Below, piece by piece: positions 9,313-21,127 of a stretch of 64,000 nucleotides of DNA (the stretch's first letter is position 1; each line of letters starts with the position of its first letter). This stretch comes from Zanthoxylum bungeanum. Taxonomy: Eukaryota > Streptophyta > Magnoliopsida > Sapindales > Rutaceae. The stretch lies in NCBI GenBank assembly GCA_019454045.1, contig SKCR01019536.1, forward strand, positions 1-64,000, given 5' to 3'. The notes under the pieces were generated by a model. That model saw nothing but the letters and a program-made list of their open reading frames with translations. It was not told where the DNA came from and did not search any database. Made by a program: the position numbers and the translations under genes.

Positions 9313-11499
9313 TATAATGAGCATGAAATGTATTAGGGTAAAATTTGGGGAAAATCCATGTGAGCATGATTTGATTAAATTGAATGGTTGAGTATGCTTG
9401 TATGTTGATGAAATGAGGTATGATTGGATCAATTTCAACAAATAATGATTGGATCAAAATTTTCCCCACCTTAAGGCTTGGCAGAATATGAGTAATACCC
9501 TAGGCTCTTGGAAAATTTTATTTTGATGATCATTGGATGAGTTGAAACGAATGGAAAAGTCGATTTGTAATTCGATCAGATTGAAAAACGAAATCGGACT
9601 TAAAAGCTTACCTTGGCCGAGAGCTATATGGCATGTATGGACTTGATTTTTGATTCAAAAATTATTGGAAAATAATTGAACAATTAGATACATAATTAAT
9701 TGGTAAATTGTATTTTGGAAATATTGATTTAGTTAATTAATTGATGTATTACACTTTAATTAACTAAGTTATAAAATTTGGAATTTTTAAAAATTTGGTT
9801 AATGGGCTTAATTTTGAATTGGGCTTGAAATTATTATATTTAGGCATAATGGGCTTGGTTGGGCCAAGTTGGTTTAGGCCAATTGGATTGGATCCTAATT
9901 GGGCCTAAATCATTCTATTAAGTCCAAATGTAATAAATGGGCTTTAAAGTTTAATTGGGCCTTATGGGCTTGATATTGGTTTTATGGCAAATGAGGGTGA
10001 TTCCTTAATTGGGCTTGGTAATTGGGTTTGACCCACATTGACCAAAGCCCATGCCTTATGAAATCAATTGAAAGCCCATCAGACTTTATTTAAACGAACA
10101 TTGGATGTTAGTTGGGCTTTGAGACCCGATAAGATTAGATTTGGAATCTTAGTCATTAAAGCGCATTAAAAAGTGTAGATATTTAATTTGGAATTAAATA
10201 CATGAATTAGTATTGAATACAAATTAAATTAGATTTAACCGAGTAGTTCGATATAATTCAAGAATTCGTAATTTAAATACTTATTCTCAAACGAGTTGGA
10301 CTCGCGCAAATCAAATCATTGTTTGAACCTTGGATGGTCACATAATTAAAGACTAATTAATTGGATTAGATTGGTTGTAATGCATGCTATGAATGAATAT
10401 ATGGATGTGTTGAATGAATAGCGTATATCGGATGGATATTAGAAGGGAAAGGGTAATTTTGGAAATTATTGTAAATTTGGAATTTATAAATTGGACCTGC
10501 GTGTCCAACCTTCTCTCTCATTATTTATTTGTATTCTCTTCTCACCTAATTCCCCTCAATGTTCATGAGGTTTCTATTATTGTATTATGTAATTGGGTAG
10601 AAGTAGAATAGTGCTAGCCGGGGAGAGGAAAGTGAGTGATTTGTCTAGGAACAATCTGTTTAAATATCCATCCGCATATCGTTATTAGTTTACTTTCCGC
10701 GCCTTATTATGCTTTTAGAAATACATGCTTAAGGGTGTATGATGAGACCTTAACAAAGATAATAAATTGGTTGCCAATTTACGCGAAAAACCCTCAAAAC
10801 ATATTAAGCATTTTTCCTTCCGTTGAGTGATTCTTACTCAAGATCCAAGGTTGTCATTGGTTTGTTGGCCAAAGTCAAGACCTTTTTCAATTGCGGATGT
10901 GTTTGAATCATGAGAGTTTTGTTCCATATCGGTGTCTTATCCAAGTCGTGATTTGTTGGCCAAAGTCAAGATCACTTCTTGTCCATCGACATTGATTACA
11001 AAGCTTTCCATGTCAATGGGTCCCGCTTAACTGGAATCATTAAGCTTGTTGTGCCAAAGCCAAGGCTTAGTTGATTCAGAGGAAAAAGGTTAGGCAAATA
11101 TATTGGATATATTGGCATATGTATTGTTTATATGTTTCAGACTTGAATGTCCACCTACCGGATCTAGGAATTGGATTAGATCTAATTGATCTTCGAGATC
11201 TACCTAGTTAAATATCATACAATTTGTTGGCCAAAGTCAATGTTGTGTGTTATTTAACGGGATCCTAGCCCACTAGGAAACTAGGTTTCCCGAGTACTCA
11301 ACATAGGGTTAGAGGCTCGCCGAAAAATAGTGGGAGGCTAGTATTGAATTTTCAATTTCATTCAGATACTTAGCTTTACGCGCTTTCATATTATTTCGTC
11401 AAAATTATTTTATTAGTTGGACTAATATAATGTTATTTTTCTTGTAACAGTTACACTGTACCCATATATCGTTGATTAGATAGTTAGACTATCGTAATC
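9313..11499 (+). other. Untranslated leader of Copia 1
   Basis: 2.2 kb with no credible coding. The first half is AT-rich with recurrent ttgggcttg/tgggcc stretches. The second half carries four copies of a TTGTTGGCCAAAGTCAAG box at 10862, 10953, 11046 (variant) and 11224. It ends with an ATAGTGGGAGGC box (about 11327) and a block that is also conserved in Copia 2, Copia 3 and partly in the non-coding element at 49059. Confidence 0.7.
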
Positions 11500-12696
11500 A
11501 TGATGACAGGAAAGGGAAATGTCCGAGACATTATCATGGGCGAAAATGTCTTCAAGGGCACGAACTTTGCCGATTGGGAAATGAATCTGAGGATTGTCCT
11601 TGGAGCCGAGAGGCTGTTATATACTATACAAAGACCTCTTGGGCCTAAGCCTAAACCTGATCAGTTACTTGAGCTGGAGCTTTGGAAGACTCAAAGCGAT
11701 GATAATGATACTGCTCAGTCTATTATGCTTGCTGCTATGACTCAGCATTTCCGTCGATAGAACAGAGACTTGGATCCCTATAACATGTTGGCGAGGTTGC
11801 ACGATCTTCACCGATCTAATCGAAGGTCGTAGAGATATGAGTTAGTGAAGATGCTCTTCCGTTCACGTATGTCAGAAGGCATGTCTGTTGAGTCCCATGT
11901 GGCACAGATGATTGCTGACTTAGATGAGTTGGCTAAGATGGGGATAGTCTTAGAGGCTGAGATTACCATAGATATGATCTTGCAATCTCTCCCCGACACT
12001 TGAAAACAGTTCATAATAAGCTATAACCTGATGAACATTGATGATACTCTTGGAGAGTTGTTATCAATTCTCAAGGAAGCTGAAAAGGAACTGCTTAAGG
12101 GCAACAAGCGCGAGGCGCACTTTGCTTCGACATCTCAGACACCGAGGGCTGGGCCCAAGGCGACTGTAGGTGTGAAGAAGAAGAAGCATAAAAGAAAGGG
12201 CAAGGCCAAATCGTCAAAGGCTTCTGGGAAGCCTAAGGACAAATCTCATGATGTTTGCCTCCAGTGCGGCAAGCGGGGTCACTGGAAATGTGACTGCCAC
12301 GAGTACAAGGCGCTCCAAAAAGAGATTAAAGCGGGCAAAGCACCGGCTTCAGGTATGTTTGTTATTGAGATAAACATGACTATTTCTAGTTTTAAAAATT
12401 GGATTTTTGATTCTGGTTGTGGTACTCACATATGTACTGATGTGCAGGATCTGTGGATTAGCAGGAGACTGGCCTTATGGGAGATTGATCTACGCGTCGG
12501 AAATGGGGCACCGGTCGCCGTTTTGGCCGTTGGCACTTTTGTTTTAGAACTGCCTTCGGGGCATGTACTTGAACTTAATGACTGTTATTATGTACCTAGT
12601 TTGACTAGGAATATTATTTCTGTATCTATGTTAACCCAATGTGGGTATACTTTTGTATTCAGAACACCGGGTGTTTTATGTATAAAAATGATGTAG
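11500..12696 (+). pseudogene. Copia 1 gag and protease
   Basis: One reading frame from ATG 11500 with in-frame stops at 11758 (TAG), 11830 (TAG) and 12001 (TGA). The first part is a copia-type Gag (N-terminal FKGTNFADWEMNLRIVL segment). A lysine-rich stretch leads to a CCHC knuckle, CLQCGKRGHWKCDC, at about 12259-12300. The protease active site FDSGCGTHIC is at about 12407-12436. A one-base loss near 12663 throws the frame off before the integrase. In Copia 2 the first and third stop positions are CAG and TGG, so those changes are transitions. Gag would form the particle and bind RNA; PR would cleave the polyprotein. Confidence 0.88.
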
Positions 12697-12769
12697 AAAT
12701 TTACACTTCTGTTGCAAAATAATGGTCTTTATATTTGAATATAAATCAATCTCAAACATATAATACAAC

Positions 12770-13850
12770 AAAAAAAAGGCTTAAAAGAGTAATAAAGATG
12801 AAACTTATATGTGGCACTGTCGTCTGGGACACATAAACAAGACTCGCATATCCACACTTTCGAAGAGTGGGTACTTGGACGGATTTGATCCAAATTCATA
12901 TGACGTCTGCGGATCTTGCTTATTAGGCAAAATGCCTAAATCACCTTTTAGCGGTAAGGGTGAACGCGCCCCCAAACTGTTAGCCCTCGTTCATAGTGAC
13001 GTATGTGGGCCCATGTCTAGCCAGGCTAGAGGTGGATATGAATACTTCGTAACCTTTATGGATGATGCATCACGTTATGGTTATGTGTATCTTATGAGAC
13101 ACAAGTCAGAAACTTTTGAGAAATTCAAAGAGTTTCGACACGAAGTTGAAAAACAGACCAGCAAGAGTATAAAGACATTACGGTCGGACCGTGGTGATGA
13201 ATACTTGAGCAATGAGTTTCTAGATTACTTGAAAGAATATGGTATTCTTTCACAGTGGACTCCTCCTGGAACACCGCAATTAAACGGTGTGTCCGAACGG
13301 AGAAACCGAACCTTGTTAGACATGGTTAGGTCTATGATGAGTCGCACTGAGCTACATGTTTCCTTCTAGGGACATGCATTAAACAGTGCAATTCTGATTT
13401 TGAATAAGGTTCCGTCAAAGTCTGTACAACAGACACCATATGAGATATGGACAGGAAAGAGACCGGGTTTCTCATTCCTGAAGATTTGGGGATGCTGGGC
13501 ATACGTCAAACGTTTGGAAGGTACCAAACTTGAGCCCAAATCGGATAAATGCCAATTCGTAGGATTTCCTAGGGAAACCAAAGGATATTACTTCTATCAC
13601 CCACGAGAGAATAAAGTATTTGTTGCTCTACATGCGGTTTTCCTTGAGAAGGAATTCCTAAATGCAGTGGTTAGTGGGAGGAAAGTAGAACTCGATGAAA
13701 ATCGGAGTGACACTGTTCTTGGCATAGAATCCTCAATGGAATAAGAACAGTCCATCCGGGATGAGACTGTACCACAATCTTCTATTACACAAGGACCGCG
13801 TAGATCGGAGAGAGTCAGGAAACAACCTGAGAGGTATGGTTTCTGATCTC
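12770..13850 (+). pseudogene. Copia 1 integrase
   Basis: The frame from 12809 begins with the zinc-binding region WHCRLGH (H-X4-H) and CGSC (C-X2-C). It continues with the catalytic core: first Asp in VHSDVCGP, second in LRSDRGDEY, and Glu in GVSERRNRTL, a complete D,D(35)E set. A TAG at 13367 replaces the Trp codon present in Copia 2. The frame continues to a TAA near 13742 through the copia integrase C-terminal region, including the KIWGCWAYVK segment. A one-base loss near 13840 separates it from RT. The protein would join retrotransposon cDNA to chromosomal DNA. Confidence 0.88.
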
Positions 13851-14885
13851 ACCTCATGTAGATATTAATCTCATTGAGGATAACGAACCGGCTACGTATG
13901 AGGAAGCGATACAAGATATCAATTCCGCTTTATGGCAAGAAGCCATGAAGTCTGAAATGGATTCCATGTATACCAACTAAGTTTGGACACTGGTTGATGC
14001 ACCAGAAGGCGTAAAGCCTATTGGATGCAAATGGGTCTTCAAGAAGAAGACCGACATGGATGGAAACGTACAAACGTACAAAGCTAGGCTTGTAGCGATG
14101 GGGTATCGTCAACGATATGGTGTCGATTACGATGAAACTTTCTCACCTATTGCCATGATTAAAACCATTCGGATAATGCTTACAATTACTGCATATTTCG
14201 ATTACGAGATATGGCAGATGGACGTTAAAACCGCTTTCCTTAACGGAAACCTTTTGGAGGATGTTTATATGCAACAACCTGACGATTTTGTCGTGCCTAG
14301 ACTTGCAAACAAGGTTTGTAAGTTAAATCGGTCCATTTATGGACTGAAGCAAGCATCGCGGTCATGGAACCAACGTTTTGAAAAGATCATAAAAGAATAT
14401 GATTTCATTCAAACTGAAGATGATCCTTGTGTATATAAGAAGGTTAGTAGGAGAGCACTGACTTTTATTATCCTTTATGTTGACGATGTATTGCTTATAG
14501 GCAATGACATTCCCATGCTAACGTCGGTAAAAGCTTGGCTTTCATTGAAATTCTCCATGAAAGATCTGGGAGAAGCAGCCTTTGTGGGAATAAAGATCTA
14601 CCGGGATAGATCTAGAAAGCTGCTTGGACTCTCACAGAGCACGTACATTGACAAAGTGTTGAAGAGATTCAACATGGATCAGTCCAAGAGAGGACTGTTG
14701 CCAGTGTCACATGGCATCTATCTATCTAAAGACATGTGTCCTAAAACTTAAGATGAGAGAGATAACATGAGTCGGTTACCGTTCGCCTCGGCAGTCGGAT
14801 CGATCATGTATGCCATGATATGTATGCGACCTGATGTCTCCTATGCTTTGAGCATGTGTAGTCGATATCAGGCCGATCTAGGTGA
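13851..14885 (+). pseudogene. Copia 1 reverse transcriptase
   Basis: Copia-type RT. Conserved blocks in order: VDAPEGVKPIGCKWVFK, YKARLVAMGY, the QMDVKTAFLNG block with the first catalytic Asp, SIYGLKQASRSWN, and the ILYVDDVLL catalytic YVDD box at about 14470-14500. Stops are TAA at 13978 (CAA in Copia 2) and TAA at 14749 (AAA in Copia 2). One codon is missing relative to Copia 2 at about 14586 (AAFVGIK instead of AAFILGIK). It would copy the element RNA into DNA in the virus-like particle. Confidence 0.9.
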
Positions 14886-15455
14886 AGGTACTGGATAGCG
14901 GTTAAGAATATCCTTAAGTATCTTAGACGAACTAAGGATTCTTTCTTAATCTATGGAGATGGAGAACTTGAGGTAACTGGGTATACCAATGCAAGTTTCC
15001 AAACCGACAAAGACGACTGCAAGTCGTAATCCGGGTACTTTTTTTGTTTGAATAACGGAGCAATGAGCTGGAAATCTTCCAAGCAAGAGCTGTTGCCGAT
15101 TCAACAACTGAAGTAGAGTACATTGATGCAGCTGAAGTAGCAAATGAAGCAGTTTGGATCCGAAAATTCCTAATTGGATTAGGAGTAGTTCCGTTAGCAG
15201 CTGAGCCCATTCCATTGTATTGTGACAATAACGGGGCTATATCGCAGGCTAAGGAACTGCGGTCTCATCAACGATCCAAGCATGTTCTTTGACGTTTCCA
15301 TCTGATTCGTGAGATCATACATCGTGGCGATGTGAAGGTCGAGAAGGTCGCATCAGATGACAAAATGGCAGATTCGCTGACGAAAGTTATTCCTCAGCAA
15401 AGGTTTGAGCGACATGTACATAGTTCAGGTATTAGATGCTTGAATGACTGGCTAT
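14886..15455 (+). pseudogene. Copia 1 RNase H
   Basis: Downstream of RT, in several frames, come the copia RNase H segments GYTNAS (about 14975), STTEVEY-like sequence (about 15100) and CDNNGAI (about 15225). The family has GYTDAS in the first block and so does Copia 2, so the first catalytic Asp is Asn here. Stops and at least two frameshifts occur, including the loss of bases around 15085. The frame ends at a TAG near 15455, just before the polypurine tract. It would remove the RNA template strand. Confidence 0.8.
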
Positions 15456-15460
15456 AGGCC

Positions 15461-15471
15461 AAGTGGGAGAT
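15461..15471 (+). other. Polypurine tract of Copia 1
   Basis: AAGTGGGAGAT directly before the 3' LTR start TGTTGGACA. Identical in Copia 2 (46265-46275). Confidence 0.85.
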
Positions 15472-17449
15472 TGTTGGACAGTTATGACCCATAACGTCAC
15501 TGGTTGTAAAAGACATTGTATTTTTGTACAAAATTAACTATGTTGTAATGAAATTGCCTTTTACCGTTTTGTAATTTATTTACTTTGATATATAAATGGT
15601 AATAGTCCTTATGATTAATTCCGGATTGAGATGATATGAGACAATATCAATCCATAAAGGTTTAATCATTAAATATCCCTAGTCGTAGTATTATTAAGAT
15701 TGGACATCGATAATGCAGAATAGACTAGTATTGCACTTGTGCGCGTTGTGAGGGCATAACGGTATAGTTCTCATATATTTAAGTATTAGATACTTATGCA
15801 ACTGCGATAGGAGGGTGTGTTTTTTACCGATGGTACGAAAAACAGCTTCTCTCTGGATAGACCCCGCGGAATCCTATTGGTAGTATGTATATGTGTCTAT
15901 GGGAGTCCGCTTCAGGGTAGGTGTATTTGGTCTTAACCTGAGACTTGCATCACTAGTACTTGCGAAAATCGGTAAACTTTGGTTTTGGTCGTCCAGGGCT
16001 TTAACAGGTTCTCTGTACGCCTCTTCTGGGTTTATTGAGAATCGTAGTGTATTGGATGTGATGTCAAGATGGAAGTATCACTTCAGACATATGGAGATGA
16101 TGATCACGCAGGGATTCAGAACTGGTTCTCTATTGTGTTGCAACCATCGGGATAATATGACAAGGTCATGATTATCCGATTAAAAGAGACTAGTTGCTAG
16201 ATATCCGATATATGCTTCGTACGGGGGAGACACTATTCCAGCCCCAGGCCTTGCACGTGACATCCGATACTGGATCGCAATACGCAATACTAAGGTATAC
16301 TACGCCTGACATAGATCGTATATTCCAGTAAGAATATTTGTGGAGAATTGGGTAGGCATGGCACTTTGCTAGAAGCCAACCTTGTCTCGTAAATCGGTAA
16401 AAATGTAGTACGAGGTACGTACGTGTTCGGATAGTCCGACGACCGTATTTACTGCCAACATATCCAGGGATCTCTTGGGTCGCTTCCCGAAGATTCACCG
16501 ATGACGTATGATTCGAGCATAATTAATATGGGATTAATTGCGGAGAAACTTTATCTTGGATAAAGTACTATTTGAAGAGAGAGAAAGATTAATTTAGAAT
16601 TAATCGAAAAAAATAATATATTCGATATATTAAACGAAATTGGATTTCGACGCGGAATTAAAATTAGATTTTAATTCGGGCAAACGATTTAATTTAGAAT
16701 TAATTCGTTAGCGACGTGAATAGTAATTTCGCTAGGCATAATTATTTAATTACGTCGCGACGGAAGTTCTTTAATTCGGAATTAGTGAAATCGAGCCCGG
16801 AAGTGTTTACGGGCCCACTCATATTTTGAATCGAGTGGGGCCTACAAGTCACATCGCGAGTCACATCACTTTTCATTTATTTGTGATAGATGTCAAAGTC
16901 ACTTTTTGGTGAATGACATGTTGTCACTATTCATGATGGAGTTAGGTGTGGCCATTTATTACAATATTGGAGCCAAAATACTTGTTGACTTTTTGAAAGT
17001 TAATACCAAATACTTGGTAATTGTATTTTCATTCCTTCATACGGTTTTTGAAGCAAAAAGGAAATGAAAAACAACTCTCTCTCTCTCTCTTCATTTTTCC
17101 TTGACCGAAACCAGTGAGCATTTTCCTTCTTTGTTTTCTTTCATCTTCACCGAATTTGGAAGGGAAAAACTTAAAGGATTTTGTTGCAATATCTTTCATT
17201 GAGCTAGCACTCTTCTAGGGATCATACAAGGTGATTAGGGAAACCTATTCAAGAGCTTGGAAAGACAAAACAAAGCTTGGAGCATTGTGGACTGCCTTGG
17301 CCGAATCTTGGACTGCTTGGAAGGGAAAATTTTTATTGTTTGACGCATCCAAAACCGATCGATGTAAGTGTGTTTCCGCCACTCTTCTTCGTTATTCATT
17401 CACATTTATTTGTTCATTATGATCTTGGGACTAATCATAGAAACCAACA
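15472..17449 (+). repeat. 3' LTR of Copia 1
   Basis: 1978 bp, the partner of 7329-9296. The palindrome array lies at about 16520-16789. Most single-base differences from the 5' LTR that I noticed are transitions. Confidence 0.95.
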
Positions 17450-17835
17450 ATCTCCATACCCGGTGTGCCGTACCTGGCAAAACTGATACTGATGTCTCCA
17501 TACCTGGAGTGCCATACCCGGCAGAACTGATGTTGTATCTCCATACCCGGAGTGCCATACCCGGCAGAACTGATGATGTATCTCTAAACCCGGAGTGCCA
17601 TACCCGACAGAACTGATGCTGTATCTCCATACCCGGAGTACCATACCCTGCAGAACTGATGATGTATCACAATACCCGGAGTGCCATACCCGACAGAACT
17701 GATACTAGTAATGATGTGGGCCTCGCCCCCAGAGTGCCATACTCAGTGACACTAATAATGATGTGGGCCTCGCCCCCAGAGTGCCATACCCGACAAGATT
17801 GATACTGATAATGATGTGGGCCTCGCCCTCGGGAC
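17450..17835. repeat. Tandem array, 43-bp period (right half)
   Basis: The unit begins tctccatacccggagtgcc and ends cagaactgatg. Starts at 17451, 17495, 17538, 17581, 17624 and 17667 give a period of 43-44 bp. A second, degenerate series follows (gtgggcctcgcccccagagt at 17716, 17763 and 17816, 47 and 53 bp apart). It is the continuation of the 6895-7328 array across the Copia 1 insertion. Confidence 0.9.
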
Positions 17836-17929
17836 TCATCCCCAAAACTGATATTGATGATGTGATGGTTTATTTCAACATACTATACTGCCTCTCATGA
17901 GATAGCCCTGATAGCTAGACATATTTTCG

Positions 17930-18690
17930 TCCTCAACGAATTCTTCACATCGAAACCTGAGAACCTTCAAAGTACTCGATACATTTAACTCCGATCGTCT
18001 GAATAGGTGATCTGAACTATACTCCTAGTGTGTGTGTGTGCTAAGGATCTCTCGCAGCTTATTCCTTAAGTAGCCCAACTCGATGATTTCGTCTCGGAGA
18101 ATCGGATCAGTAGGTCTAACCAATCTAGACGTCTCGATCATACTCTGTGATTACTTCGTCATACTTAACATTATATGGCCTTCTTCTTTTTTCTTGTCTC
18201 TTTCTTTTCATTCTTTTTATTTCTTTCTTTTTTTTTATTTTTCTTTTTCTTTTTCTTTGACAAACCTACCCTTTAAGGTAGCATTTCTCCTCATGGTGGT
18301 CCTAATACTCGCCAATGGGTAGCTTCACGCTTATCGGTTATAGGCAGTCTATTTTTTATTTTTCTTTTTATCACAGAGACTTTTCTTTTGTTTCCGACCA
18401 TATCATATATCGTAGCATAAGTAAACCAGGAGGGACATCCAGGCAAATGGTCATTCATTGATCCATCATCTCGTCAACTAGTCATCTTGCCAACCACTCA
18501 GGCTTCTACTATTGAGATCTCATAATCAAGTGTTCGCGAGTCTAGCCAAGATCAATCCATTCAGAATACCGGACGAGAGCACGTCTCGCACTTATCATTT
18601 CTAAGGTTTCTCCCTACAACAAACAATGTCATCACCGGACAGATGCCTAACTATCAAAGACTTCTCTCTTCACTTTTTGTTTTTTCACTC
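17930..18690 (-). repeat. Module shared with the Athila element (copy B)
   Basis: Partner of 1239-1935; the shared blocks are listed there. Here it lies between the tandem array and the solo LTR, in the 3' region of the Tat element. No coding potential is apparent; the ORF at 18083-18322 is a translation of the T-rich tract. Confidence 0.75.
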
Positions 18691-18956
18691 ACTCACTCCA
18701 CGAAATTATTCATTTCGACTGCCGATAATGTGGGCTCCGCCCCTTAAGATCCATTCCCGAAACTCATGCTGATATTGGCCTCAACCCTGGGATTACCACC
18801 CAAACTAACACCAATGTGGGCCTCGACCCTGAATCTGATACTATTTCTGATTGGCTTGTCTTTGCCGCTTTCTCTTTGCCGCTTTCTCTTTTACAATCTC
18901 AAGAAGGAATGCAAAATATGTTACGTGTATGCATGCATGAGTTTTCCTATCCCGTC

Positions 18957-21072
18957 TGTTGGATAATATGACCCATAGCGTCACTATTTGTACAGATCAT
19001 AGTGTTGTTGTACAAATTAACTATGTGACAAGGAAATTGCACTCTCATCATTTATGATTAGATCACCTTAGATATATAAATGAAGAGAGGTCCATATGAT
19101 TAGTTCCTGGATTGAGATGATATGAGACAGTATCAGTCCACGAAGGATTAATCATTAAATATCCCTAGTCGTAGTATTATCGAGACTGGACATCGATAAT
19201 GCGGAATAGACTAGTATTGCACTTGTGCGCGTTGTGAGGGCACAACAGCATAATTATCATATATTTAAGTATATGATACTTATGCAAGTGCGATAGGAGG
19301 TTGTGTTTCACCGATGGTACGGGAAACAGCTTCGCTCTGGATAGACCCCTCGGAATCCCATTGGTATTATGACTATGTGTCTATGGGAGTCCGACATCAG
19401 GGTAGTTGTATTTGGTCTTAACTTGAGACTTGCACCGCTAATGCTTACGACAATCAATATACTTTAGTTGAGGTCGTCCAGGGCTGTAACAGGTTCTGTG
19501 TACGCCAATGCTGGGTATATTGAGAATCGTAGAGTATTGGGTGTGATGTCAAGACGGAAGTATCACTCCAGTCATAGTGGAGATGATGTCACGCAGGATA
19601 CGGTATTAGTGCTCTTAAGTGCTGGCCGGCCATCGGGATATTATGACAAGGTCATGTATATCCGATTATAGAGACTAGTTACCAGACATCCGACATGTGC
19701 TTCGGACGGGGCAGACACTTATCCAGCCCCAGCCCTAGCACGTGACTATCCGATATTGGACCGATATACATAATACTTGGTATACTACGCTTGATATAGA
19801 TCTTAAATATTCTTAGATGAATATGACCGGAGAATTGGGTAGACTTCGTGCTTTGCTAGAAGCCGATCTTGTCTCGTAAATCGGTAGAACGTAGTACTTG
19901 GTACGTACGTGATTCGGATACTCCGACGACCGTATTTACTGCCGACTTATCCGGGGATCTCATGGGTCGCTTCCCGATAATGAACCGATGACGCATAACT
20001 CGCACTCATTAATAATCTGGGATTATATAGAAGAGAGAGAAAATTAATCTAGGATTAATTACGGAAATATTTTATCTGGGATAAAATATCGTCTAAAGAG
20101 AGAGAATGATTAATTTAGAATTAATCGGTAAATTAATATATTCGATATATTAAACGAAATTAGATTTCGACGCGGAATTAAAATTAGATTTTAATTCGGG
20201 CGAACGAATTAATTAGGCGAACGAATTAATTTAGAATTAATTCGTTAGCTACGTGAATAGTGAATTCGTTAGGCGTAATCATTTAATTACGACGCAACGG
20301 AAAATTCGCTAATTAGGAATTAGTGAAACCGAGCCCGAGTGTGATTGCGAGCGCATTCGTATTTTGAATTCGAGTGCGGCAACACAAGTCACATCAAGCG
20401 TCAAATCATTCGTCATATCAAGCGTCAAATCAAAAGTCACTTTGAGTGATTGATTGATTGATGGATGTGATTGATTGATTGATGGATTGACTTACATCAT
20501 ATCAGTTTATTAAAGTGACTTTGAATAGTGATGTAAGTAGGTGTAATATAATTTAGTGGTTGAGTAATTGATTTACATTTATTTTATTTGATAAATTAAA
20601 TGGAAAAGGCTTATTATTTTTTAGAAAAATATATAAGACAACTTTGAAAATCAATTACATAATTCATAAAAACACAAAACTCCTTTCTCTCTCAAGTCAC
20701 TCACGCCCAAAGGGCTATTTTTCTTCTTCCATTTCACCTCACTGCCGTGAGCTATAGGGGAAGCAATGAGTGGTTTTCATGGTGAAAACGCAAGTGCTAG
20801 CACATTTACGACTATTGCGAAGGTGTTAGGGAGGTTCACCCATGAGGCGGGATCCATTCGACCAAGTTTGGAGCTTCAAAATGAGATCCGAAACTGCCCA
20901 AACCAGTGAAGAATTCTGCACCAGTGGGCGTGACCAAGGCAGTGGAGTTTTGGCTTCATTCGTCTTCAAATCGACTCAACCGATCGATGTGAGTATTCCG
21001 CTACCTCCGTTGATGTATTCACACATGTTTTTCATTGCTTGTTTGATCTTGGGACCTAGATAAAACCTAACA
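18957..21072 (+). repeat. Solo LTR of a copia relative
   Basis: 2116 bp, starting TGTTGGATAATATGACCC and ending TAAAACCTAACA, with TSD CCGTC at 18952-18956 and 21073-21077. Related along its length to the LTRs of Copia 1-3 and closest by eye to Copia 3. No PBS or internal region follows, so it is the product of LTR-LTR recombination. The palindrome array is at about 20042-20324, and its second palindrome is a perfect 10-bp inverted repeat (20067-20089). A short duplication of GCGAACGAATTAATT occurs near 20208-20235. Confidence 0.93.
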
Positions 21073-21127
21073 CCGTCGGGTTAGGTCTTCTGCCAACTCT
21101 CTTGGTGACTGCTCAGTCTTCTCCTCC

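Larger units (their letters stand above)
7329..17449 (+). mobile_element. Copia 1: full-length Ty1/copia element, defective
   Basis: Bounded by TGTTGGACA and AAACCAACA ends with TSD ATCTC at 7324-7328 and 17450-17454. LTRs are 7329-9296 and 15472-17449. There is a tRNA-iMet-like PBS, a 2.2-kb untranslated leader, then gag-PR, INT, RT and RNase H in copia order, then a polypurine tract. By eye the two LTRs differ at about a dozen of their first 270 positions, older than Copia 2. The coding region has several stops and frameshifts. The insertion lies within the tandem array of the Tat(-) element. Confidence 0.95.

Noticed and set aside
12407..12436. Protease active site D-S-G-C instead of D-S-G-A or D-T-G-A
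   Set aside because: All three copia elements have Cys here, and D-[ST]-G-C is common in plant copia proteases, so it is not a novelty.
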